NCBI RefSeq assembly: GCF_012847335.1
Contig: NZ_JABBDX010000003.1
Coordinates: 1-64,000, forward strand
Origin: Psychrobacter sp. MF31
GTDB taxonomy: Bacteria > Pseudomonadota > Gammaproteobacteria > Pseudomonadales > Moraxellaceae
Direction: 5' to 3'
DNA: 64,000 nucleotides
Below the pieces are notes generated by a model. The model did not search any database. It had not been told where the DNA came from and was given only the letters and a program-made list of their open reading frames with translations. Positions 9,179 through 17,820 of this stretch are shown in pieces (positions within the stretch are counted from its first letter, which is position 1; each line of letters starts with the position of its first letter). The translations under genes and the position numbers were made by a program.

Positions 9179-9360
9179 GGCTTCGACCTCAAGCTGGTCA
9201 ATAAAATAAAGCAAGTCGCGTCAAGCCGATATGAAATTGGCTTTTGGCTTTGATTAGTTTATCTTGCTTATCTGTCGCAATTGTAACGGATTGTGAGTAA
9301 AGACAATAAGAGTGAATTGTAACGCCGATCAAGCAAGGACTTTAGATTTTCCCATAAAAA

Positions 9361-9387
9361 AAGGTCTGAAGTTCAGACCTTTTTTAT
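9361..9387 (-). terminator. Rho-independent terminator of htpG
   Basis: A stem AAGGTCTGA (9361-9369) pairs with TCAGACCTT (9373-9381). It is flanked by A- and T-runs and lies 50-70 bases beyond the htpG stop on the transcribed strand. The symmetrical flanks could also stop rightward transcription. Confidence 0.8.
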
Positions 9388-9433
9388 CATTCATTGGCAA
9401 ATTTACTTAAGCGTTATTTTGCTGAAGCTTAAG

Positions 9434-11416
9434 TTATTTCATCAACAGCTCATTAACGCGTTTTAAATAAGCAGCAGGGTCTTCAAGCTGACCGCCATCA
9501 GCAAGCAGCGCTTGGTCAAAAATCACTTGCGCTAAGTCATCGAACTGATCGCTTGATTCAAGTTTTTTAATCAAAGGATGATCAGGGTTCACCTCAAGCG
9601 TCGGTTTCACCTCAGGAACGTCTTGACCCATTTGTTTGAGCATTTGGATCATTTGCGGCGACAATTCACCCTCGCCGATCACAAGGCAAGCCGGACTATC
9701 GACCAGTCGGGTGGACACGCGAACGTCTTTGGCGCGACCACTGAGCGTTGATTTAAGCTTATCAACCACCGGCTTTAAGTTTTCCTCCGCTTTTTCCGCG
9801 TCGGCTTTTTCAGCGTCATCTTGCAAGTCGCCCAAATCTACCGCACCTTTGGCGATATTTTGAAGTGGCGTACCGTCAAACTCGGTTAAGAAGTTCATTG
9901 CCCAGTCATCAACGCGGCTGGTCATGAGAATGACTTCAATGCCTTTTTTCTTAAACAGTTCCAACTGAGGACTGTTTTTCGCCGCCGCTAAGTTGTCCGC
10001 GGTTAAATAATAAATCGCTTTTTGACCGTCAATCATGCGACCTTTATAGTCTTCAAAGCCGGTCGTTACGTCATTATGGGTGCTAGTGGCGTAGCGTAAC
10101 AGCTTGGCAATACGCTCTTGATTGCCCATGTCCTCGCCAAGACCTTCTTTGATGACATCGCCAAACTCGCGGTAAAACTCGCGGTATTTTTCTTGTTTAC
10201 TCTCATCGTCACTGTTAGCAAGGCTTGCAAGCAGCGTTAAGATGCGGCGGGCGTTACCATCGCGGATTGATTTGACATCGCGCGATTCTTGCAGCAGCTC
10301 GCGGCTCACGTTCAATGGCAAGTCGGCTGAATCAATCACCCCTTTTACAAAGCGCAAATACATCGGCAACAGCTGATCGGCGTCATCCATAATAAACACG
10401 CGCTTGACATAAAGCTTTAAGCCATGCTGCTGCTCGCGAGCGTACAAGTCCATCGGTGCTTTTTTCGGGATATAAAGCAATTGGGTATACTGAACGCGAC
10501 CTTCAACGCGGTTATGTGTCCAAGTCAGCGGCGCATCAAAGTCATAAGTGATGTTTTTATAAAAATCAACGTACTCATCATCGCTAATGTCCGACGGGCT
10601 TCGCGTCCAAAGCGCACTGGCTTTGTTGATGGTTTCCCACTCATCGGTCAGCACCATTTGACCGCCTGCTGGCGTGTCGTCGTCCTCGTCCTCTTTGACA
10701 TCTTCTTGCCAAACTTCTTTACGCATTTGAATTGGCAAACTGATATGGTCGGAGTATTTATTAACCAGCTGTTTGATTTTATTGCGGTCTAAATAGTTGC
10801 TTTCAAAGTTGCCCTCGTCGCTGTACTCATCTTTGAGATGCAAAATGATGGTCGTTCCGCGAGTTGGCTTATCGATGGTTTCGACGGTGAAAACGCCAGT
10901 GCCATCAGACACCCAGCGGACGCCTTGATCGCTTGGGACGCCTGCTTTTCTTGACTCAACGGTGATGGTATCAGCCACGATAAATCCTGAATAAAAGCCC
11001 ACCCCAAATTGACCGATCAGCTGACCGTCTTGCTTTTGCGCGTCAGATAATTTGTCCAAAAAGGCTTTGGTTCCGGATTTGGCAATCGTTCCTAAGTTTT
11101 CGATCGCTTCGCTTTCTGTCATGCCAATGCCGTTATCAATAAAGCTGATGGTTTTGGCGTCTTTATCGATAGCAATGCGGATTTTAAGCTCACCGTCGTC
11201 CTCATAAAGGCTGTCATCGGTGTTGGCTTCAAAGCGCAATTTGTCGCAAGCGTCAGAGGCATTTGATACCAATTCGCGAACGAAAATATCCGCGTTGGAA
11301 TACAGCGAGTGGGTCACCAAATGCAAAAGTTGCGCAACTTCAGCTTCAAAGCTATGCTGCTTGGGCTGAGCTTGATTATTTTGATTATTGTCATTAGCTT
11401 GAGTCGTATCGCTCAT
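9434..11416 (-). CDS. htpG: Chaperone HtpG (Hsp90)
   Basis: A 660-residue cytosolic ATP-dependent chaperone. The N-terminal GHKL ATPase domain shows the family motifs in order: [13 protein letters not shown] (ATP/Mg-binding Asn), DNGIGMT, and GQFGVGFYS. The middle domain follows with [11 protein letters not shown], and the C-terminal dimerisation domain ends at the usual place. The length is near the family norm (about 625-650), with a slightly long hydrophilic N-terminus ([11 protein letters not shown]). An acidic insert ([10 protein letters not shown]) lies near residues 237-246. A GGAGC ribosome-binding site precedes the ATG, and a sigma-32-like promoter lies about 80-110 bases upstream. 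Confidence 0.97.
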   Translation of the reverse strand: MSDTTQANDNNQNNQAQPKQHSFEAEVAQLLHLVTHSLYSNADIFVRELVSNASDACDKLRFEANTDDSLYEDDGELKIRIAIDKDAKTISFIDNGIGMTESEAIENLGTIAKSGTKAFLDKLSDAQKQDGQLIGQFGVGFYSGFIVADTITVESRKAGVPSDQGVRWVSDGTGVFTVETIDKPTRGTTIILHLKDEYSDEGNFESNYLDRNKIKQLVNKYSDHISLPIQMRKEVWQEDVKEDEDDDTPAGGQMVLTDEWETINKASALWTRSPSDISDDEYVDFYKNITYDFDAPLTWTHNRVEGRVQYTQLLYIPKKAPMDLYAREQQHGLKLYVKRVFIMDDADQLLPMYLRFVKGVIDSADLPLNVSRELLQESRDVKSIRDGNARRILTLLASLANSDDESKQEKYREFYREFGDVIKEGLGEDMGNQERIAKLLRYATSTHNDVTTGFEDYKGRMIDGQKAIYYLTADNLAAAKNSPQLELFKKKGIEVILMTSRVDDWAMNFLTEFDGTPLQNIAKGAVDLGDLQDDAEKADAEKAEENLKPVVDKLKSTLSGRAKDVRVSTRLVDSPACLVIGEGELSPQMIQMLKQMGQDVPEVKPTLEVNPDHPLIKKLESSDQFDDLAQVIFDQALLADGGQLEDPAAYLKRVNELLMK

Positions 11417-11497
11417 GATTGCTCCTTTTTTCCAAAATTTTTGACTAAAATGATTTCCATGGCGCCATTATTCCCATAACGGCGGCGCTGAAATTAC

Positions 11498-11525
11498 AAA
11501 TAAGGTCAGCTAAAAATATTTCAAG
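11498..11525 (-). promoter_or_regulatory. Candidate heat-shock (sigma-32) promoter of htpG
   Basis: Read on the minus strand, CTTGAAA (11525-11519) is followed after 13 bases by CCTTATTT (11505-11498). The heat-shock consensus is CTTGAAA and CCCCATNT with 11-16 bases between. The -35 matches well and the -10 has two mismatches. htpG is heat-inducible in relatives, which fits. Confidence 0.4.
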
Positions 11526-11607
11526 CCAAAAGGCGATTTTTGTAGTTTTAAAAGGTTTTAGGTTTAAAGCAGACGCTTAATTTACTTAAAGAGCCGCTAT
11601 TTTGGCA

Positions 11608-12423
11608 TCACTTTGGCATAGGACGAACGGTTAAAATCTGCTCGCTACGACCAAAAGGACCATTAATGTCATGCAAAATGGCGCTGGTTAAGCCAATGCC
11701 ATCATCGCCAAATTGCTGAACGGCTTCAATGCCAAGATCGCGACCAATCGGCGCGCGAAATAGATGCACTTGCAAATCAGTATTGGGAAACATCCAGTCG
11801 GCGTCATCAAGACCCAGCCCTAATCGCGGAACGATGCCATTTGCCGTATCGACCATTCCCATGAGCGCCGTTAAATCCGAGGTCGGCTCGCCTGCCACCA
11901 TCTCAACGTCGGTGGTCACCCAAGCCATTCCGCGACCGGCTCGGCGACCCGTCACCGAATACAGTTTGAGCGTTTTGATAAAGCCGCCCGGCCAGCGGTG
12001 CATTTCATCCCACTCAGGCAAGTCGCTTGGCGCAAACTCAGATTTGCTATCCTCAATCCCAACAATCGCACTGGTATCTTGGGTGAGCAGTCGCCAAGCC
12101 CGAGCTACGATGCAATCGCGACCTTGAACGCTTAACACCGCTTCAAGCAGCGCAATCGTTCGCCCTGCGCGAACAAATCGCGTGGTGATGGTGGTATCCG
12201 CTAGCGGAATTCGCCCTAAAATATCAAAGCTAATTCTTGCGATTCGCATGTGCTGCTCGGGTGCAAAATGCTCAAGCTCGCGGGTCATGAGTCCTGCCGC
12301 TGACGCCATGTGCTGATCGTCCAAATTCCAAGTGCCCTGCGCGTTCAAGGTTGGTTGATAGTGGGCAATACAACTGCCATCTGCTTGATGACTGCGATCA
12401 AGGCAGTGGTAATAAGCGCTCAT
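11608..12423 (-). CDS. Acyl-CoA thioesterase family protein (double hot-dog type)
   Basis: A 271-residue protein resembling the thioesterase-like superfamily with two fused hot-dog folds. Features seen are ASAAGLMTRELEHFAP near the N-terminus, RISFDILGRIPLADTTITTRFVRAGRTIALLEAVL (about residues 63-98), and a C-terminal segment with PNTDLQVHLFRAP and GLTSAILHDINGPFGRSEQ. It probably hydrolyses acyl-CoA thioesters in the cytoplasm, but the substrate cannot be told. No signal peptide is present. It lies on the same strand downstream of ispH (60-base gap) and could be co-transcribed with it. Confidence 0.75.
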   Translation of the reverse strand: MSAYYHCLDRSHQADGSCIAHYQPTLNAQGTWNLDDQHMASAAGLMTRELEHFAPEQHMRIARISFDILGRIPLADTTITTRFVRAGRTIALLEAVLSVQGRDCIVARAWRLLTQDTSAIVGIEDSKSEFAPSDLPEWDEMHRWPGGFIKTLKLYSVTGRRAGRGMAWVTTDVEMVAGEPTSDLTALMGMVDTANGIVPRLGLGLDDADWMFPNTDLQVHLFRAPIGRDLGIEAVQQFGDDGIGLTSAILHDINGPFGRSEQILTVRPMPK

Positions 12424-12483
12424 AAGTTTCTATTTTCCGTTTTTGATGGATTACTTTTGCAAAATCACTGTTTAAAACCACTT

Positions 12484-13446
12484 TTAAATTTGATGGGTCA
12501 AATCTGCCACCGGAATTCGCAGTGCTTTTGGTAAGCTAAAGGTGATGTTTTCTTCAATGCCAGCAAGCTCATCAGGAATGTCGCCGCCCCAATCTTGCAA
12601 GGTTTGCAAGACTTCTTGAATGAGCACTTCAGGAGCAGAAGCGCCCGCCGTCACCCCAACGCTGCCAATACCATTGAACCATTCGGGCTGCATTTCGCTG
12701 GCGTTATCGATCAAATAAGCTTTGCAATTCATACGCTCAGCAAGCTCACGCAAGCGGTTGGAGTTGGAGGAGTTGGGCGATCCGACCACCAAAACGACTT
12801 CACAGCGCGCCGCTAAGTCTTTCACCGCATCTTGGCGGTTTTGAGTCGCGTAGCAAATGTCGTCTTTTCTTGGACCTTGGATCGCGGGGAACTTTTCTCG
12901 AAGCGCATCAATCACGCGCGCCGTATCATCCATGGACAACGTCGTTTGGGTGACAAAAGCAAGCTTGGTGTCGTCATTAACGCTAAGCTTGGCAACGTCA
13001 TTTTCATCTTCAACCAGATGGATTTGACCACCGTGGCGGCTGCTAAAGCGCCCCATCGTGCCCTCAACCTCAGGGTGACCGGCGTGACCAATCAGCACCG
13101 CGTCCATGCCATCTAAGGCAAATTTAGCGACTTCCATATGAACTTTGGTGACCAGTGGGCAGGTGGCATCAAACACGGTCAAATCGCGGCGCTTTGCCTC
13201 ATCTTCCACAGCTTTTGACACGCCATGCGCGGAGAAAATCACCACCGCACCGTCCGGAACTTCATTCAATTCTTCAACAAATACCGCGCCGCGATCGGCA
13301 AGATCAGACACCACAAACTTATTATGAACCACCTCATGGCGGACATAAATGGGCGGCGCAAAACGCAGCAGCGCCTCGTTGACAATCGCAATGGCGCGAT
13401 CAACACCGGCACAAAACCCACGCGGATTGGCAAGATAAATTTGCAT
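12484..13446 (-). CDS. ispH: 4-hydroxy-3-methylbut-2-enyl diphosphate reductase
   Basis: The last enzyme of the MEP isoprenoid pathway, converting HMBPP to IPP and DMAPP with a [4Fe-4S] cluster. The 320 residues contain the three cluster cysteines in their usual contexts: Cys12 in [11 protein letters not shown], one in [12 protein letters not shown], and one in [19 protein letters not shown] shifted from the [10 protein letters not shown] block, which holds the family's third cysteine. The conserved [10 protein letters not shown] and [10 protein letters not shown] blocks are present. AGGTGG precedes the ATG. It is divergent from gmk. Confidence 0.95.
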   Translation of the reverse strand: MQIYLANPRGFCAGVDRAIAIVNEALLRFAPPIYVRHEVVHNKFVVSDLADRGAVFVEELNEVPDGAVVIFSAHGVSKAVEDEAKRRDLTVFDATCPLVTKVHMEVAKFALDGMDAVLIGHAGHPEVEGTMGRFSSRHGGQIHLVEDENDVAKLSVNDDTKLAFVTQTTLSMDDTARVIDALREKFPAIQGPRKDDICYATQNRQDAVKDLAARCEVVLVVGSPNSSNSNRLRELAERMNCKAYLIDNASEMQPEWFNGIGSVGVTAGASAPEVLIQEVLQTLQDWGGDIPDELAGIEENITFSLPKALRIPVADLTHQI

Positions 13447-13691
13447 AAACCACCTAATTTTTGGAAAATTAAATCACTATTGAGGTAAAAAAAGTAATGT
13501 AAAAAAAAGCGTGTTGTAAAAAAATAATGTGAAAATGATAGGCTCTACTTTAGCATAACTTCGCCCGATTATTGCTTTATCCACCTGCAAAATCGCCACC
13601 TTTTGCGTCACAGACGCGACTTTGGACAAAAATGGCGATATAATAGCGATTTGCGGCGGTGGTTGCCGCCTATTAAAGCTAGGATAATTGC

Positions 13692-14342
13692 ATGACCGGA
13701 TCACTGTTTATCATCACTGCCGCCTCAGGAACGGGAAAAACCTCCCTTGTCAAGCAACTGGTCGCCACCACCAATGATCTGAGCGTGAGCATCTCCCACA
13801 CCACTCGAGCGGCAAGACCTGGCGAGATTGACGGTCATCATTATCACTTTACCGATATTGAAAGCTTCACTCAAGCTGTTGAGAACCATCAGTTTTTAGA
13901 GCACGCGTTTGTTTTTGGCAATTATTATGGCACCTCAGAAGCCAGCGTCCGCGATCAGTTAACCGCCGGCATCGATGTGATTTTAGAAATCGATTGGCAA
14001 GGCGCCAAGCAAGTGAAAAATTTATTTCCAAACGCCACGATGATTTTTATCTTACCACCAAGTGTGGCAACGCTTCGCCAAAGGCTCTCCACGCGCGCCA
14101 CCGACAGTAAAACGGTCATTGAGGAGCGCTTAGCGGGCGCGGTTGCTGAAATGTCGCAATACGTCAACGCTGATTATGTGGTGATTAATGACAACTTTGA
14201 GGTGGCGCTTGCCGAATTAAAATCGATCATCATCGCGGACAGACAAACCCTTGCTCGCCAGCAGGAACGCTATCAAGTCACCATCAATGCGTTACTTAAT
14301 CACGATGTCAGCGCCGATTTGGCTGACATTGCCAACCGCTAA
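13692..14342 (+). CDS. gmk: Guanylate kinase
   Basis: This enzyme phosphorylates GMP to GDP with ATP. The 216 residues start with the P-loop in [16 protein letters not shown]. The GMP-binding region follows with [19 protein letters not shown] and YYGTSEASV, then [13 protein letters not shown]. The usual glycine-serine P-loop (GPSGAGKS) is here ASGTGKTS, a common variant. A TAGGAT ribosome-binding site precedes the ATG. It is followed by rpoZ and spoT on the same strand, the classical gmk-rpoZ-spoT arrangement. Confidence 0.96.
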   Translation: MTGSLFIITAASGTGKTSLVKQLVATTNDLSVSISHTTRAARPGEIDGHHYHFTDIESFTQAVENHQFLEHAFVFGNYYGTSEASVRDQLTAGIDVILEIDWQGAKQVKNLFPNATMIFILPPSVATLRQRLSTRATDSKTVIEERLAGAVAEMSQYVNADYVVINDNFEVALAELKSIIIADRQTLARQQERYQVTINALLNHDVSADLADIANR

Positions 14343-14382
14343 GCCAATTCCTATTAAAAATCCGCGCTCAAGCCCATAAAAC

Positions 14383-14391
14383 TGCTATAAT
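14383..14391 (+). promoter_or_regulatory. Extended -10 promoter element before rpoZ
   Basis: TGCTATAAT matches the extended -10 consensus TGNTATAAT exactly and lies 55 bases before the rpoZ start, in the gap after gmk. No good -35 is visible, as is usual for extended -10 promoters. Confidence 0.45.
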
Positions 14392-14446
14392 AGGCGTCAT
14401 TTTGCAAATTGTATTGGTTTGATATTAAAGATAAATGAGGTGAACT

Positions 14447-14707
14447 ATGGCACGAGTAACGATTGAAGACTGCTTGGACAATGTGGACAACCGTTTTGAG
14501 CTGGTATTGGTGGCAAGCAAACGCGCCCGCCAATTGGCAAAAGGCATTGCCGAGCCAATGGTTGAGGTGGACAACGATAAGCCAACCGTTTTAGCACTTC
14601 GCGAAATTGCCGCCGGCAAAATCACCCGCGATATCCTCAATCAGCCTGAGCACAGCTTTTCAGCCAGCTCGCTTGATTTGGCATTGTCAGGAAATCACGG
14701 ATTTTAA
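14447..14707 (+). CDS. rpoZ: DNA-directed RNA polymerase omega subunit
   Basis: An 86-residue subunit that helps assemble RNA polymerase. The N-terminus [29 protein letters not shown] is the family signature, and [15 protein letters not shown] follows. GAGGTGA precedes the ATG. In gammaproteobacteria omega is part of the ppGpp-binding site on RNA polymerase, and it lies here between gmk and spoT, the (p)ppGpp enzyme gene. A strong terminator follows 48 bases after the stop, so spoT is expressed separately. Confidence 0.97.
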   Translation: MARVTIEDCLDNVDNRFELVLVASKRARQLAKGIAEPMVEVDNDKPTVLALREIAAGKITRDILNQPEHSFSASSLDLALSGNHGF

Positions 14708-14754
14708 GCCCAGCTTTAAAATAAACGGTCATCATTGATGAGTGTTTATACCCT

Positions 14755-14782
14755 AAACCACAGTTATTCTGTGGTTTTTTTT
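14755..14782 (+). terminator. Rho-independent terminator of rpoZ
   Basis: A 9-bp stem AAACCACAG (14755-14763) with CTGTGGTTT (14769-14777), a 5-base loop and a run of eight T follow the rpoZ stop. Confidence 0.88.
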
Positions 14783-14951
14783 GATTCTATATTGCGGTAC
14801 GCTTATTTGGGCAGGTTAATTGGTTTTAAAGAATAATTTTTTTGAAGCGCTTTTAATAAGGTTGACATTGAGGTCAATTTCATATTAATTATGAGTGAGG
14901 TCATACTTGATCAGCACTTTATTATAAAGTCGATGACAACGCCGACCGCCT

Positions 14952-14981
14952 TTAAAGTTTCCGCAGTAACCTTGCTATTAT
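14952..14981 (+). promoter_or_regulatory. Probable promoter of spoT
   Basis: TGCTATTAT (14973-14981) is an extended -10 element. TTAAAG (14952-14957) lies 18 bases upstream of its TATTAT as a weak -35. It sits about 40 bases before the spoT ATG and downstream of the rpoZ terminator. Confidence 0.45.
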
Positions 14982-15019
14982 GGCGCTTTAGCCGCTTATC
15001 TCAATAGGACAGCCCATTT

Positions 15020-17242
15020 ATGGATCTATCGCTTCCCAAACTCAGTCATCAAATGGTCGATGAGGCGCAATACTCCTTGCTGCGCTCTGTTGGGTATTTA
15101 AGCGCTGCTGAACGCCGCGATATCATTGATGCCTGTCAATTTGGGGATCAGGCGCATATCAACGATCGGCGCAAATCCGGCGAGCCTTACATCACCCACC
15201 CGATTGCGGTGGCGGAGATTTTGGCAGGATTTCGCTTGGATCGCGATACCATCATTGCTGCTATCTTGCATGATACGGTTGAGGACACTGAAGTCAGCGA
15301 CGATGAGCTTGAACAGCGCTACGGCAAAGTGGTGGCGCGGCTGGTCGATGGCGTCACCAAGCTGAAATCCTCAAGGCACAATAAGCAGCAAAATAAAGCG
15401 GCGACCTTTCATAAAATATTGACCGCAACGCTTGATGATCCACGAGTATTGATCATTAAACTTGCTGACCGATTGCACAATATGTCAACGCTTGATGCCG
15501 TTCGCCCTGAAAAACAGCGCGCCACCGCCCAAGAGACGCTTGATTTTTATGTGCCGTTTGCAAGGCTTATGGGATTAAACGATATTGCCGATTATATTGA
15601 GGTGCTCTGCTACCGCAACCTTGATTCGGACATGTACAATAAATTGTCGGACAAATTGCTTCAGCATGGCTTGGGTCGCAACTTTCAAAAAGAAGCCATT
15701 CATCGTTATTTGACTATTGTGCTTAATAACTTAGGACTTAGCGGTCACGTCAAAGTTTTGGACAATCAGGTTGCCATGTTTCGGCAGTTTTTTCGCAATC
15801 GCGGCGAGATCAACTCCCTTTTGCGGCATTACTCCTTTGAGATCGTCCTTGATAACGTCGAAGCTTGCGACAAGCTTGCTTACTATTTGATCAAAAAATA
15901 CCAAATCGATGACGCTCATATTGAGGATAATATTCGGCGACCGCTTCCCGGCGGCAATCAATCATTAACGCTCATTTATGAGCGCGATAATGACATTATC
16001 AAAGCCACCATTTTAACCAAACAAATGCAGCACGCCGCTCGCCTTGGCGTTATAGGCGCGGAGCACGCCTCCGATGTCAGCCAATCGGTCATTCAAGCTT
16101 CGCTTCGCAATATGAAAGATTTGGTCAATGATGACAGCTTGGATGAAAGCAGTCCCGATTTTGCGGCGACCGTTGCCACCATTAACGAGCTGATGGATTA
16201 TTTGCATTCAAGCAAAATCATTTGCTACAGCCCACAAGGTCGCGCTTATGAGCTGCCACAAGGGGCAACCGCGCTTGACTTTGCTTATGCCGTAGGACCT
16301 ATGGTCGGCAATGTGGCGATCGGTGCCAATATTGAAAACAAAAAAGCCAAGCTTGGAACGGTTCTTAAAAACGGTCAATTGGTCGAAATTGAAGTCGATG
16401 AAACTTCTGAACCAAAAGCGGAATGGCTTGGCTTTGTGGTCACCAACAAAGCCCGCGAGGAGATTTTACGCTGGTTTAAGCACTTATCTGCTGAAGACAA
16501 ACAGCGCCATGGTCAGCAAGCGCTGGATCGCGCGCTACAAACTTACCAAAAAAGCTTGCAGGATTTGACTGAAAGCAATTGGGATAATTTACTTGAATGG
16601 CGCGGTATTAAGGACAAAAACACCTTATTTGAGCAAATCAGTTCAGGAACGTTATTGCCGCAATTGGTGGTCTCAAGGCTGTTTAGCGATGAGGTAGCTT
16701 GCGCTCAAGCATTAAATGATTTGGATAATGATGCCGCCGCTCAGCCGCAGCAATTGGTCGCTAATGCCGCAGGGGTTGAGCTTGATTTTGCCAATTGTTG
16801 TCATCCCATTTATGGTGACCCGATCGTCGGTCACTTATCGCGCCATGGCTTGGTGGTTCACCGTCATAAGTGCTTTTCGCTCGATGACATTCGAAAAGAC
16901 AATCCCTACCAGATCATTCAGCTGCGCTGGCGTGAGGACAAAGCAAGCGCTCAAGCGGTACCAAAACCTAACCTCAACGCCCCTAACATTCCAGGTGAGT
17001 ATGATGAAAAAATCCGCTTCCCTGCGTATTTGAAGCTGTCCATTGCGCTAAGCGATGAGCAAATCAGTGAGGTGATTTATCACTTGCGCCAATCTTATAT
17101 CGGCGTTGAAACCATTGATGTTCGTGCAAGTGACACCATTTTACACATCATTGTCAGAAGCCGCGTTCACTTAGCGCACGGCATTCGTGAGCTGCGATCG
17201 CTGCTTGGCTTTCCAAACATCATGCGCTTGTACCAGCTGTAG
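15020..17242 (+). CDS. spoT: (p)ppGpp hydrolase SpoT with degenerate synthetase domain
   Basis: A 740-residue RelA/SpoT homolog. The N-terminal HD hydrolase domain is intact: His60 in THPIAVAEIL, His84-Asp85 with Glu88-Asp89 in LHDTVEDT, and LADRLHNM at 148-155. The synthetase region (about 235-345) keeps its position but not its motifs. The usual DxYAFR, GYQSLHT and EVQIRT elements read HYSFEIV, GGNQSLTL and KATILTKQM, and the RxKxxxSIxxKM loop is absent. A TGS domain (about 400-460), a zinc-finger-like CC/H/C region (591-618) and a C-terminal ACT domain (about 665-740) follow. It therefore probably degrades (p)ppGpp only, and synthesis would fall to a RelA encoded elsewhere. Hydrolase-only SpoT is known in Moraxellaceae. 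Confidence 0.95.
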   Translation: MDLSLPKLSHQMVDEAQYSLLRSVGYLSAAERRDIIDACQFGDQAHINDRRKSGEPYITHPIAVAEILAGFRLDRDTIIAAILHDTVEDTEVSDDELEQRYGKVVARLVDGVTKLKSSRHNKQQNKAATFHKILTATLDDPRVLIIKLADRLHNMSTLDAVRPEKQRATAQETLDFYVPFARLMGLNDIADYIEVLCYRNLDSDMYNKLSDKLLQHGLGRNFQKEAIHRYLTIVLNNLGLSGHVKVLDNQVAMFRQFFRNRGEINSLLRHYSFEIVLDNVEACDKLAYYLIKKYQIDDAHIEDNIRRPLPGGNQSLTLIYERDNDIIKATILTKQMQHAARLGVIGAEHASDVSQSVIQASLRNMKDLVNDDSLDESSPDFAATVATINELMDYLHSSKIICYSPQGRAYELPQGATALDFAYAVGPMVGNVAIGANIENKKAKLGTVLKNGQLVEIEVDETSEPKAEWLGFVVTNKAREEILRWFKHLSAEDKQRHGQQALDRALQTYQKSLQDLTESNWDNLLEWRGIKDKNTLFEQISSGTLLPQLVVSRLFSDEVACAQALNDLDNDAAAQPQQLVANAAGVELDFANCCHPIYGDPIVGHLSRHGLVVHRHKCFSLDDIRKDNPYQIIQLRWREDKASAQAVPKPNLNAPNIPGEYDEKIRFPAYLKLSIALSDEQISEVIYHLRQSYIGVETIDVRASDTILHIIVRSRVHLAHGIRELRSLLGFPNIMRLYQL

Positions 17243-17302
17243 TTTTATTTTTAGAAAAAAATTTTTATAATGGGCTTTTACCACCACCACGAAGGATATT
17301 TT

Positions 17303-17686
17303 ATGACTCGCCAAACCATTCACACTGACCACGCTCCAGCTGCCGTTGGCACTTATTCGCAAGCGATCAAGGTTGGCAATACCGTTTATCTTTCAGGTCA
17401 GCTTGGTCTTGACCCAAAAACGATGGAGCTAAAAGACGGCTTTGATGCGCAAGCTAAGCAAGCCTTTGCCAATTTAAAAGCCATTTGTGAAGCGGCAGGT
17501 GGCAGTTTAAATGATGTGGTTAAGTTTAACGTGTCACTCACTGACTTGAACGACTTTGCGGCATTAAACACCGTTTTTGAAGCCAATTTAACCGCGCCTT
17601 ATCCTGCTCGCGCTGCCGTTCAAGTTGCTGCCTTGCCCAAAGGCGGCGTGGTTGAAATTGAAGCCATTATGTTTCTTGACTCATAA
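17303..17686 (+). CDS. ridA: RidA family enamine/imine deaminase
   Basis: A 127-residue YjgF/YER057c/UK114 protein that hydrolyses reactive 2-aminoacrylate-type enamines. Characteristic segments are AVGTYSQAIKVGNTVYLSGQLGLDP, the INDVVKFNV-like LNDVVKFNVSLTDL, and the catalytic arginine region PARAAVQVAALPKGGVVEIEA. The ATG at 17303 follows GAAGGA; an upstream in-frame ATG at 17270 would add a His-rich, unconserved stretch and is rejected. TATAAT at 17266-17271 may be its own -10. It follows spoT on the same strand, as in many gammaproteobacteria. Confidence 0.95.
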   Translation: MTRQTIHTDHAPAAVGTYSQAIKVGNTVYLSGQLGLDPKTMELKDGFDAQAKQAFANLKAICEAAGGSLNDVVKFNVSLTDLNDFAALNTVFEANLTAPYPARAAVQVAALPKGGVVEIEAIMFLDS

Positions 17687-17744
17687 GCCTAAAAGCCAAA
17701 ACGGTTAAAGCAAAACGTTAATAACTTATCAGCTCAGCTATAAT

Positions 17745-17773
17745 AAAACCCAAATGATTGCGTTTGGGTTTTT
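17745..17773 (+). terminator. Rho-independent terminator of ridA
   Basis: A 10-bp stem AAAACCCAAA (17745-17754) with TTTGGGTTTT (17763-17772), an 8-base loop and a T-run lie about 60 bases after the ridA stop. Confidence 0.8.
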
Positions 17774-17820
17774 GTATTTTAAATCGTTAATTTTCAACCT
17801 AACCATAAAAAGGGGACAAT

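Larger units (their letters stand above)
14708..15019. other. Non-coding stretch between rpoZ and spoT
   Basis: This 312-base AT-rich gap holds the rpoZ terminator at its left end and a likely spoT promoter at its right end. Nothing else was recognised between them. Confidence 0.6.

Noticed and set aside
11479-11494. A 15-base match ACGGCGGCGCTGAAA shared with the region before murJ (55448-55462)
   Set aside because: A match of this length between two places in 64 kb is expected by chance, and I found no further copies or flanking similarity.
17738-17744. A TATAAT as a priA promoter
   Set aside because: It overlaps the left arm of the ridA terminator and has no good -35, so a promoter call is not secure.
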